Of a stretch of DNA of 64,000 nucleotides, positions 7,893 to 15,532 are shown in pieces. The stretch covers positions 2,824,001 through 2,888,000 of the forward strand of contig NZ_CP029185.2 of the NCBI RefSeq assembly GCF_003096015.2, read 5' to 3'. The translations under genes and the position numbers were made by a program. The first letter of the stretch is position 1; the number at the start of each line of letters is the position of its first letter. The notes under the pieces were generated by a model. The model was given only the letters and a program-made list of their open reading frames with translations. It had not been told where the DNA came from and searched no databases. The DNA is from Limnobaculum parvum (GTDB lineage: Bacteria > Pseudomonadota > Gammaproteobacteria > Enterobacterales > Enterobacteriaceae).

Positions 7893-10352
7893 TTAAACTC
7901 CCAGCTTTCCTGACAGGGTACGTAGCATATCGGCAAAAACACCCGCGGCGGTAACATCATTACCAGCACCATAACCACGTAAAACCAGCGGTAGTGGCTG
8001 ATAATATTGGGTATAGAATGCCAGCGCGTTTTCACCATTCTTCACTTTGAATAGTGGATCGTTATCATCCACCGCATCAATTTTCACCCGACACTCGCCT
8101 TCTTCAATCACACCAACATAGCGCAACACTTTGCCTTGGCTGGCAGCCAATGTCACGCGTTCGGCAAACTCAGTATCCAACTGCGGTAAACGTTCCATAA
8201 AGGTTGACACATCACCACCTGCATCAAAAGAGGGTGGCAATACAGATTCGACTTTAATCTGATCCAACTCTAACGAATAACCCGCTTCGCGAGCCAAAAT
8301 CAGTAATTTTCGGGCTACATCCATACCGGATAAATCATCACGAGGATCGGGCTCGGTATAACCTTTTTCTTTCGCCAACCGAGTAGCGTCTGACAGGCTT
8401 ACCCCCTCATCCAGCATGCCAAAAATAAATGATAGGGAACCTGAAAGAATACCAGAGAAGCGCATCAATTCATCACCGGCATTCAATAAGTTCTGTAAGT
8501 TCTCAATGACCGGTAATCCAGCACCCACGTTAGTATCGTAAAGGAATTTACGGTTACCGGTACTGGCCGCTTGCCGCAACTGATGGTAATAGTTCATAGA
8601 GTCAGTATTGGCTTTCTTGTTTGGCGTCACGACATGGAAACCATCAGCGAGGAAATCAGCATATTGAGAAGCAACTTCCTGACTGGAAGTACAGTCTACA
8701 ATCACCGGATTAAGCAAGTGATACTCTTTTACCAGTCGAATTAAACGCCCCAAATTAAATGGCTCTTCTGCGGCTGCCAGTGCTTCACGCCAGTTCGTTA
8801 AATCGATGCCCAGTGTGTTGGTCACCATACCTCGAGAGTTAGCGATGCCACATACGCGTAACTCAATATTCTTGCGTTTCAGCCACGGTTGCTGGCGATA
8901 GATCTGATCCAGCAGCGCGCCCCCCACACCGCCAACACCGATTAAGAACACATCCAATACTTGATTAGTGTCAAACAGCACCTGATGGCTGGCCCGTACG
9001 GCTGTAATTGCTGAGTCATTACTGACTACCGCAGAAATCGAACGTTCTGAAGAGCCTTGGGCTATCGCCACGATATTGATATTAGCGCGGGCTAATGCAC
9101 TAAAGAAACGAGCAGACATGCCACGCAGCGTACGCATATTGTCACCAATCACTGAAATAATGGCCAACTTGTCGACCACGTCCAGCGGATCCAACAACCC
9201 GTCTTTTAGCTCCAAATAAAACTCATCTTCCAGTGCCCGGCTGGCACGAACCAACTCACTTTGGGGTACACAAAAGCTAATGCTGTATTCCGAAGAAGAC
9301 TGAGTAATCAGAACCACAGAGATGCCCGCTCGAGACATGACAGAGAATACCCGGGCGGCCATACCGACCATACCCTTCATCCCAGGCCCGGAGACATTAA
9401 TCATGGACATGTTGTTCAGATTGGTGATGCCTTTAACCGGGTAACGGTCATCACCGCTTTCACGGCTGATTAACGTGCCGGGCGCTTGTGGGTTAGCCGT
9501 ATTTTTTATCAGGCAAGGAATTTGAAATTGGGCAATAGGAGCGATGGTACGAGGGTGGAGAACTTTAGCACCAAAATAGGATAACTCCATCGCCTCCTGA
9601 TAGGACATTGATTTAAGCAACTTTGCTCCCGGAACAGAGCGCGGATCACAGGTATAAACGCCATCAACATCGGTCCATATTTCACAGCTGTCGGCGCGTA
9701 AGCAGGCCGCCAGAACCGCTGCCGAATAGTCAGAACCATTACGTCCTAATACCACCAGTTCACCTTTCTCGTTACCGGCAGTAAAACCCGCCATCAAAAT
9801 AACGTGATTCTCAGGAATACCCAACTCAACCAAGCGGCGAGTTGATTCAGTAATATCAACAGTAGATTCCAGATAGTGTCCATGAGCCAACAGCATAGCA
9901 ACTGGATTAATCACCGTTACACCATATCCCCGAGCCTGAAAAACAGACTCCATAATAGCGATAGACAACTTCTCACCACGGCTGATGATAGAAGCGTTAA
10001 CGCTATCAGGACACTGGCCCAACAGAGAAATACCGTGGAGCACATGCTTCAATTGAGCAAATTCCTGCTCCACAAAACTCTTTAATCGACCATATTCAAA
10101 CCCAGGTTGTTCTTCAGCCAACCCGGAAAGCAGTTCGGCAAAGATTTGTTCGGCATCCATCATATTGGTCATGACTTCCTGACCGGCTACCGTTTTCTCA
10201 ATCATAGCAACCAGATGGTTAGTAATTTTTGCTGGTGCAGACAGTACCGTAGCGACTTGGCCCTGACGCGCATTATTTTCAATGATATCCGCCACACGCA
10301 TAAAGCGCTCGGCATTTGCTACTGATGTACCGCCAAATTTCAGAACTCGCAT
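7893..10352 (-). CDS. thrA: Bifunctional aspartokinase I / homoserine dehydrogenase I
   Basis: An 819-residue fusion enzyme, intact and one residue shorter than E. coli ThrA. Residues about 1-290 are the aspartokinase domain (KFGGTSVANAERF at the N-terminus). About 310-460 are ACT domains for threonine feedback. About 465-815 are homoserine dehydrogenase, with the NAD(P) fold GVGGVGGALLDQ and the GAGLPVIENLQNLLNAGD catalytic region. It makes homoserine for threonine and methionine. The start MRVLKFGG is preferred over an ATG five codons upstream. A six-G run coding Gly-Gly here is read correctly, which matters for judging the thrB and thrC breaks. Confidence 0.96.
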   Translation of the reverse strand: MRVLKFGGTSVANAERFMRVADIIENNARQGQVATVLSAPAKITNHLVAMIEKTVAGQEVMTNMMDAEQIFAELLSGLAEEQPGFEYGRLKSFVEQEFAQLKHVLHGISLLGQCPDSVNASIISRGEKLSIAIMESVFQARGYGVTVINPVAMLLAHGHYLESTVDITESTRRLVELGIPENHVILMAGFTAGNEKGELVVLGRNGSDYSAAVLAACLRADSCEIWTDVDGVYTCDPRSVPGAKLLKSMSYQEAMELSYFGAKVLHPRTIAPIAQFQIPCLIKNTANPQAPGTLISRESGDDRYPVKGITNLNNMSMINVSGPGMKGMVGMAARVFSVMSRAGISVVLITQSSSEYSISFCVPQSELVRASRALEDEFYLELKDGLLDPLDVVDKLAIISVIGDNMRTLRGMSARFFSALARANINIVAIAQGSSERSISAVVSNDSAITAVRASHQVLFDTNQVLDVFLIGVGGVGGALLDQIYRQQPWLKRKNIELRVCGIANSRGMVTNTLGIDLTNWREALAAAEEPFNLGRLIRLVKEYHLLNPVIVDCTSSQEVASQYADFLADGFHVVTPNKKANTDSMNYYHQLRQAASTGNRKFLYDTNVGAGLPVIENLQNLLNAGDELMRFSGILSGSLSFIFGMLDEGVSLSDATRLAKEKGYTEPDPRDDLSGMDVARKLLILAREAGYSLELDQIKVESVLPPSFDAGGDVSTFMERLPQLDTEFAERVTLAASQGKVLRYVGVIEEGECRVKIDAVDDNDPLFKVKNGENALAFYTQYYQPLPLVLRGYGAGNDVTAAGVFADMLRTLSGKLGV

Positions 10353-10399
10353 CTCTTGGCCTCTCATGCCTTAATCCAGTTGTGATGTAAATTATTCGC

Positions 10400-10433
10400 A
10401 AAAAAAAACCCGCACTCGATTCTACGGTGCGGG
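10400..10433 (-). terminator. thr operon attenuator terminator
   Basis: On the minus strand CCCGCAC, an 11-base loop, GTGCGGG, then a run of nine T. It lies between the thrL stop (10456) and the thrA start (10352), the position of the transcription attenuator in the E. coli thr operon. Confidence 0.92.
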
Positions 10434-10455
10434 CTCTTTTCATTTCTTGTAAGCG

Positions 10456-10524
10456 TCAGCCCGCCCCGCTACTAGTTGTACCGGTGGTGGTAATGATTGT
10501 AATCATCAGGCTAACGTTTTGCAT
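10456..10524 (-). CDS. thrL: thr operon leader peptide
   Basis: A 22-codon leader peptide that reads MQNVSLMITIITTTGTTSSG and then AG before the stop. Codons 8-17 are almost all Ile and Thr (ATT ACA ATC ATT ACC ACC ACC GGT ACA ACT). Ribosome stalling on these codons when charged tRNA-Thr or tRNA-Ile is scarce would prevent the downstream terminator from forming, as established for E. coli thrL. The first half differs from E. coli ([21 protein letters not shown]). A second in-frame ATG at codon 7 is a possible alternative start. Confidence 0.9.
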   Translation of the reverse strand: MQNVSLMITIITTTGTTSSGAG

Positions 10525-10569
10525 AATTTGGTATTTATCTCTGGGCTGTTTTATTAACGCTATATACTG

Positions 10570-10596
10570 GTTAAAGCAATTGCTGTTCAGAGTCAA
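10570..10596 (-). promoter_or_regulatory. Probable thr operon promoter
   Basis: The minus strand has TTGACT (10591-10596), 15 bases, then TTTAAC (10570-10575) followed by CAGTATATAGCG. This closely follows the E. coli thr promoter (TTGACT...TTTAACCAATATAGGC). It sits about 50 bases before thrL. Confidence 0.55.
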
Positions 10597-10970
10597 TTAA
10601 TTTTTCATATTTCATCAAAATTAATTTAATGCCTTTAACTGCAATTTTTATGTTTCTGTGAAATAATTTAAATTATATTCAAATAGTTAAATCATAAAAA
10701 TATCATTACTCATTAACATTGGGTTATTCATCCATACTCCCCTCATTTTGATAGTTATCAGAATCAGTGTCCTAAAATATCGCAGAGAGCCACTGTTCTG
10801 ATGATAAATGAAAACGCAGTTTCAATATTTAAAATTTTATCCATAAATTTAATACCTTACATTTTACTGCAGCCGGTTTATCTTGAAAGCGTTTTTAGGA
10901 TCATAAAAGTTACAATTGAAAAATATTTGTTAAAATATATTTCTTTTTAGAATGAAAAGAAGGAGAATCC

Positions 10971-11033
10971 TTGCGCCGCCACACACACCTTGGCTTTATT
11001 GAAAATCACAGCGGCATAAATGTTTCAACTTAA
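10971..11033 (+). CDS. Candidate small ORF in the arcA upstream region
   Basis: A 20-codon frame starts at TTG 10971 and ends at TAA 11031. It is preceded at an ideal distance by AAGAAGGAGAATCC, the best Shine-Dalgarno match in the 900-base thrL-arcA gap. The predicted peptide is (M)RRHTHLGFIENHSGINVST. An overlapping 16-codon ATG frame from 10952 has no ribosome site. E. coli has the unrelated-looking yjjY near this place. No homology is recognised; the support is the ribosome site only. The remainder of 10625-11140 is AT-rich and shows no gene. Confidence 0.3.
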   Translation: MRRHTHLGFIENHSGINVST

Positions 11034-11140
11034 GGTTTTTATTGAGGTTGAATTGTGAAAAAAATGTCAAAAAATGGCATGTGATATGCATTGTTTTTGT
11101 AGATTTTTCTCACAAATCAGCTAATGTGCTATAACTATTA

Positions 11141-11154
11141 TTGATATATATCAA
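11141..11154. promoter_or_regulatory. FNR box upstream of arcA
   Basis: TTGATATATATCAA is a perfect match to the FNR consensus TTGAT-N4-ATCAA. A TATATT -10 candidate lies at 11196-11201. arcA is known to be activated by FNR in E. coli, so this is most likely the anaerobic promoter. It leaves a leader of more than 200 bases before arcA. Confidence 0.75.
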
Positions 11155-11418
11155 CAAGCCACAAGTTTGTTGATCGGCAAAAGAAATACTCCTGTTATAT
11201 TACTGCTACAATAAAGAGTAATAAGTGATCGGTTTTAACAAATCACAGGTATGTAGGTAGTTTGCCTTGGCCGAACCAGCGATTGTGTTGAAATTTGAAA
11301 TAGCACGGGGATTCGTCCCTTATACTGCAGTAGTTTGTTTTAGCTATCGATGGTTTAAGAACAGAACCAGACTACTGTAATATTAAATTTGATTTTGTTG
11401 GCAAATTAGGTAACAGAC

Positions 11419-12138
11419 ATGCAAACCCCGCATATCCTGATCGTTGAAGACGAACTAGTAACTCGTAACACATTAAAAAGCATTTTCGAGGCGGAAGGAT
11501 ACGTTGTCTTTGAAGCCAATGATGGTGCAGAAATGCATCGGATTTTGTCCGACCATAACATTAATCTGGTCATCATGGATATCAATCTGCCCGGCAAGAA
11601 TGGACTACTGCTAGCGCGTGAGTTACGTGAGCAAGCTGCGGTCGCATTGATGTTCTTAACCGGCAGAGATAACGAAGTGGATAAGATTCTTGGCTTGGAA
11701 ATTGGCGCAGATGATTACATCACTAAACCGTTTAATCCACGGGAACTAACTATTCGTGCACGTAATCTGCTGTCACGGACCATGAACCTTGGCGCAGTGA
11801 GTGGCGAAGAGCGTAAGCTGGTTGAAAACTATAAGTTCAACGGCTGGACTCTGGATATCAACAGCCGCTCTCTGATTAACCCTAACGGAGAAATGTTTAA
11901 ACTGCCGCGTAGCGAATTCCGCGCAATGCTGCATTTCTGCGAAAATCCGGGAAAAATTCAGTCTCGTGAAGAGCTGCTGAAGAAAATGACTGGTCGCGAG
12001 TTAAAACCTCACGATCGTACGGTTGATGTGACTATTCGCCGTATCCGTAAGCACTTTGAATCAACACCAGATACACCGGAAATCATTGCTACGATTCATG
12101 GTGAAGGTTACCGTTTCTGCGGCGATCTTGAAGATTAA
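11419..12138 (+). CDS. arcA: Aerobic respiration response regulator ArcA
   Basis: A 239-residue OmpR/PhoB-type response regulator. The receiver domain covers residues 1-120, with the acidic pair E10/D11, phospho-acceptor D54 in VIMDINLPGKNG and the lysine in DYITKPFNP. The C-terminal winged helix runs from about 135 to 235 (DRTVDVTIRRIRKHFE). With the sensor ArcB it represses aerobic respiratory genes when quinones are reduced. Long 5' leader with an FNR box; bidirectional terminator downstream shared with creA. Confidence 0.97.
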   Translation: MQTPHILIVEDELVTRNTLKSIFEAEGYVVFEANDGAEMHRILSDHNINLVIMDINLPGKNGLLLARELREQAAVALMFLTGRDNEVDKILGLEIGADDYITKPFNPRELTIRARNLLSRTMNLGAVSGEERKLVENYKFNGWTLDINSRSLINPNGEMFKLPRSEFRAMLHFCENPGKIQSREELLKKMTGRELKPHDRTVDVTIRRIRKHFESTPDTPEIIATIHGEGYRFCGDLED

Positions 12139-12153
12139 TCAGCAATAACGAAC

Positions 12154-12187
12154 AAAAAACCAGCATAAATTAATGCTGGTTTTTTTA
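12154..12187. terminator. Bidirectional terminator between arcA and creA
   Basis: AAAAAACCAGCAT-AAATTA-ATGCTGGTTTTTTT: a strong stem with A and T tracts on either side, between two convergent genes. Confidence 0.9.
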
Positions 12188-12219
12188 TTGTCTAAATTTA
12201 ACTATCAAACTAACTGTAA

Positions 12220-12699
12220 TTAGTTGTTGTTGCCCCAAGGAATGATGGGGACAGTACTCAGCGCATTTTTAGGCGAACCATCAACCACTTTATCAGAATA
12301 GACCAGATAGACCAGCGTGTTGCGCTTATTATCATAAAAGCGAACCACCTGCATGCTCTTAAAAATTATCGAAGTCCGCTTGCGAAATACCTCTTCGCCA
12401 TCCGCTTTACGATTTTTAATCCGGTCGGTCAGAGTAATTGGCCCTACCTGAATACAAGAAAGTGCGCCGTCAGCCGTGTCTTCCGCCAGCCCCAGCCCCC
12501 CTTTTATTCCACCGGTTTTTGCCCGGCTCAAATAGCAGGTCACATTTTGAACATCCGGATCGTCAAAAGCTTCAATCACAATTTTATGATCGGGCCCTAA
12601 TAGTTTAAATACCGTATCAACAGAGCCAATCTCTTCTGATTTAGCGCAGGCCGCCCAAAACAGGGTAACTGAGCACAGTGCCAAAATGACCTTCTTCAT
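12220..12699 (-). CDS. creA: CreA family exported protein
   Basis: A 159-residue protein of the CreA (DUF1131-like) family; its biochemical role is not known. The first about 20 residues (MKKVILALCSVTLFWAACA) form a signal peptide. The mature part begins EEIGSVDTVFKLLGPDHKI and carries the family core DDPDVQNVTCYLSRAKTGG. Length fits E. coli CreA (157). The Cys near the cleavage site (AACA) could be read as a weak lipobox, but ordinary export is more likely. In E. coli creA heads creABCD; here creBCD do not follow, since arcA is next. Confidence 0.9.
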   Translation of the reverse strand: MKKVILALCSVTLFWAACAKSEEIGSVDTVFKLLGPDHKIVIEAFDDPDVQNVTCYLSRAKTGGIKGGLGLAEDTADGALSCIQVGPITLTDRIKNRKADGEEVFRKRTSIIFKSMQVVRFYDNKRNTLVYLVYSDKVVDGSPKNALSTVPIIPWGNNN

Positions 12700-13034
12700 T
12701 AGCTATCTCCAGTGAACATCGATTAATGACTATATTATGCAATTGTGGCCTATCGGTACACAACTAAAGCCCCATTGCAACCCGCTGAACCATAGTCACT
12801 AACTTATGTCATATAGACGTGGAACAGCCTGTTTAAAAATTGTTATGATGCATGATAAGTATCACTGTATAGCACAGTAAAACCTTGTTTCACGCTGAAG
12901 ATTGCGCCAGTATCCATCACCTGTTAAAAACATTTTTTGCGATGCCGTGAGCAAAATTAATAAAAAGTGTTATAATTCAGTATAGTTACGTCAATTCTGT
13001 AGATAATGCGCCCAATTTAATGAGGAAGTTTTTT
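12700..13034. other. creA-rob divergent intergenic region
   Basis: A 335-base AT-rich spacer between the divergent creA and rob genes. A TATAAT at 12971-12976 inside TGTTATAAT is a plausible extended -10 for rob. No -35 at proper spacing, operator or small gene was recognised. Confidence 0.4.
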
Positions 13035-13904
13035 ATGGATCAAGCCAGTATTATCCACGATCTTCTAGACTGGCTAGAAAATCATTTAGATCAACCATTA
13101 TCTCTGGATAATGTCGCCGCAAAGTCAGGCTATTCTAAATGGCACCTACAGAGAATGTTCAAAGAAGTCACTGGGCAAGCTATCGGTTCTTATATTCGCG
13201 CTCGCCGTTTATCCAAAGCGGCCGTAGCCTTAAGGCTAACGGCTCGGCCAATATTGGATGTGGCGTTACAGTACCGTTTTGATTCCCAACAAACTTTTAC
13301 ACGAGCGTTTAAAAAGCAGTTTGCTCAAACTCCAGCATTCTATCGCCGCTCAGATTCATGGAGCGCTATTGGCATGTGTCCGCCAATTAAACTATCCGGC
13401 AACAATTTAGTCCCCGTCGAGTATGTTATTCAGGAAGAGAAACAGTTGGTGGGAGTGACCCAAAGCTATACCTGTACTCTGGAAAATCTTTCTCGCTCCA
13501 AAACAGCAATCCGTACTCAGTTCTGGACACAATATCTGGGCAATGCCCTGACTGAAATTCCACCGATTCTTTATGGTCTTAACCACACTCGGCCCAGTCA
13601 GGAAAAAGATGATGAACAGGAAGTGTTCTACACTACAGCTATTGAGCCTGAGCATGTAATACCTGGCGTTGAAGGTCATGAAATTACACTTCAGGGAGGC
13701 GAGTATGCCCTGTTTCGCTATAACGGACCGCCGGATGGATTACAACAGTTTGTCATGACACTCTACGGAACCTGCCTGCCGCTTCTGAAGCTGACGCGCC
13801 GTAAAGGTTACGATATTGAAATATTCCATCCTAAAGGCGTTAAAGTCGGTGACAGCGCCCCTGCGGTAATTTCCGGTGAATATATGATTCCGATCCAGCG
13901 TTAA
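13035..13904 (+). CDS. rob: AraC-family transcription activator Rob
   Basis: A 289-residue regulator of the MarA/SoxS/Rob group. Residues 1-110 hold the two helix-turn-helix motifs (LDNVAAKSGYSKWHLQRMFKEV and LDVALQYRFDSQQTFTRAFKKQF), nearly identical to E. coli Rob. The rest is the GyrI-like effector domain (RPSQEKDDEQEVFYTTA). Rob activates efflux and stress genes when bound to bile salts or fatty acids. The start MDQASI follows GAGG; an upstream ATG five codons earlier lacks family support. Its end overlaps the convergent gpmB by 4 bases. Confidence 0.95.
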   Translation: MDQASIIHDLLDWLENHLDQPLSLDNVAAKSGYSKWHLQRMFKEVTGQAIGSYIRARRLSKAAVALRLTARPILDVALQYRFDSQQTFTRAFKKQFAQTPAFYRRSDSWSAIGMCPPIKLSGNNLVPVEYVIQEEKQLVGVTQSYTCTLENLSRSKTAIRTQFWTQYLGNALTEIPPILYGLNHTRPSQEKDDEQEVFYTTAIEPEHVIPGVEGHEITLQGGEYALFRYNGPPDGLQQFVMTLYGTCLPLLKLTRRKGYDIEIFHPKGVKVGDSAPAVISGEYMIPIQR

Positions 13905-14548
13905 CGCTGGATCTCATCGAGTGCATCTGCCGTGAGGTGCTGTGTATCTCCGGCAAATTCCACTATCCATCCTGGTGCAAGCCACGGACTATTCTGGCTC
14001 TCCACTAAAGAAAGGGAGCAATTGCGTAAACGTAAACGGCGTTCAGCATAAGGTGGAAGTCCCAAGACATTTCCCAGCAGGCTACCTAACGCAATACCGT
14101 GACTAACCAGAATTGGACGGCTACCTTCAGGTAACTTTTTACAGTCATCCAATACTGCACGCATCCGAGTGGAGAGTTCGGTCAACGACTCCCCTTGAGG
14201 AATACGTCCATTTGGTGTGCCATCAAGAATCAACATGCGTTGCTGTTCCTCTTCTGGCGTGAGGGAATCGACGCGGCGCTGCTCTAGAATTCCCATGTTC
14301 AACTCCCGTAATCGGGAATCAAAAGTTGGCTCAATACAGCAATATTCAGCGAGCAGTTGAGCTGTTTGACGAGTTCGTCCCAGATCGCTGGCAATGATGT
14401 GGGTGATACCCATATTCCTTAAGCGTTTTCCCGCCTGACGGGCCTGTAACTCACCTAACGAGGTCAATTTACTGTCCGTTTGCCCCTGAATTTTGCGAGC
14501 AACATTCCATTCTGTTTCACCATGTCGAATTAAGTATACCTGTGTCAT
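13901..14548 (-). CDS. gpmB: Histidine phosphatase family protein GpmB
   Basis: A 215-residue protein of the phosphoglycerate-mutase-like histidine phosphatase family, the same length as E. coli GpmB (YtjC). The catalytic RHGETEWN motif is at residues 8-15, and the second histidine lies in ILVSHGIALGSLLG. Despite its name, related enzymes act as phosphatases; the exact substrate is uncertain. It is divergent from yjjX with only 54 bases between. Confidence 0.94.
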   Translation of the reverse strand: MTQVYLIRHGETEWNVARKIQGQTDSKLTSLGELQARQAGKRLRNMGITHIIASDLGRTRQTAQLLAEYCCIEPTFDSRLRELNMGILEQRRVDSLTPEEEQQRMLILDGTPNGRIPQGESLTELSTRMRAVLDDCKKLPEGSRPILVSHGIALGSLLGNVLGLPPYAERRLRLRNCSLSLVESQNSPWLAPGWIVEFAGDTQHLTADALDEIQR

Positions 14549-14602
14549 GCCTGTTATCCGTTATACTGTGAGATTGTTTTCTTACTGCCTTGATTTAACG
14601 CT

Positions 14603-15130
14603 ATGTATCATGTAATTGCTGCAACCACTAATCCCGCTAAGATCAACGCTATTAGCCAGGCATTTACCGAACTGTTTGGCCCTGACAGCTGTCGAATCGA
14701 GAGCGTTGAAGTCAACAGCGGTGTCCCTAATCAACCAATGGGTGATAAAGAGACCCGTACCGGCGCCCGCCACCGCGTAATGTCTGCGCGTCAGGTCAGG
14801 CCGGAAGCTGACTTCTGGATCGGTATCGAAGCCGGGATTGATGATGATATGACATTTGCCTGGATTGTCATTGAAAATAATCAGTGTCGTGGTGAAGCCC
14901 GTTCAGCTAGCCTGACGCTGCCTCCAGTGATCCTGAAAAGCCTATATGAAGGGAAAGAGCTGGGTGATGAAATGGCTCAACTCACAGGGATCAACAATAT
15001 TAAACAGCAGGGCGGAGCTATTGGGTTATTTACTGAAGGTAGACTTTCCCGTACCAGCGTCTATCAACAAGCTCTTTTGCTGGCTTTTGTCCCCTTTCAT
15101 AACGAAATTTATCAGGTACATGATAAATAA
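14603..15130 (+). CDS. yjjX: Inosine/xanthosine triphosphatase YjjX
   Basis: A 175-residue house-cleaning nucleotidase that hydrolyses ITP and XTP so that deaminated purines are not built into nucleic acids. The N-terminal AATTNPAKINAI matches the family start and the GIEAGID and KETRTGA segments are conserved. It lies between gpmB and trpR as in E. coli and is convergent with trpR. Confidence 0.94.
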   Translation: MYHVIAATTNPAKINAISQAFTELFGPDSCRIESVEVNSGVPNQPMGDKETRTGARHRVMSARQVRPEADFWIGIEAGIDDDMTFAWIVIENNQCRGEARSASLTLPPVILKSLYEGKELGDEMAQLTGINNIKQQGGAIGLFTEGRLSRTSVYQQALLLAFVPFHNEIYQVHDK

Positions 15131-15148
15131 ATTCAACCGAACATCAGG

Positions 15149-15454
15149 TTATTTATCCGTATCCTTAAGTAAGGTATCTTCCAGCCAGGTTCTGAATTCA
15201 GGTCTGGCCATTTTTAAACTGTTTGAACCACGGGTAATGGTAGCAATACCGGCACCCAGTTCATCCTTCAGGTCTCTCTGACTCATGGCACCTCGCATAA
15301 GTTCCTGAACAATTCTCACGCGAGTACCCAGCGCTTCTCGCTCGTCTGGTGTCATCAATAGCTGTAGCAGGTCAAACTGATACTCATCGGCAAAAGATTT
15401 CTGTAGCAGAGTGACAAAATCTTGCCACTCTTGCTGTTGGTTGGATACTGGCAT
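15149..15454 (-). CDS. trpR: Trp operon repressor
   Basis: A 101-residue helical DNA-binding protein. It needs L-tryptophan as corepressor and represses trp, aroH, mtr and its own gene. The core LLMTPDEREALGTRVRIV and the helix-turn-helix QRDLKDELGAGIATITRGSN match E. coli TrpR almost exactly. The N-terminal arm is shorter and different. A trp operator overlaps its promoter region, so self-repression is expected. slt lies upstream on the same strand, 78 bases away. Confidence 0.96.
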   Translation of the reverse strand: MPVSNQQQEWQDFVTLLQKSFADEYQFDLLQLLMTPDEREALGTRVRIVQELMRGAMSQRDLKDELGAGIATITRGSNSLKMARPEFRTWLEDTLLKDTDK

Positions 15455-15473
15455 GAGATTTTCTCCGGCTGAT

Positions 15474-15491
15474 GAACTATCTTGCTAGTAC
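15474..15491. promoter_or_regulatory. trp operator upstream of trpR
   Basis: GAACTATCTTGCTAGTAC is an imperfect 18-base palindrome. It matches the TrpR operator consensus GTACTAGTTAACTAGTAC at most half-site positions, and lies 20 bases upstream of the trpR start. Confidence 0.7.
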
Positions 15492-15532
15492 GATAGCATA
15501 AACCGGAGAAAAATGCAGAGATAAACATCTCA

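Noticed and set aside
10561..10596. TTGACT with TATATA as the thr promoter
   Set aside because: The spacing is 24 bases, too long; TTTAAC at 15 bases agrees with the E. coli layout.
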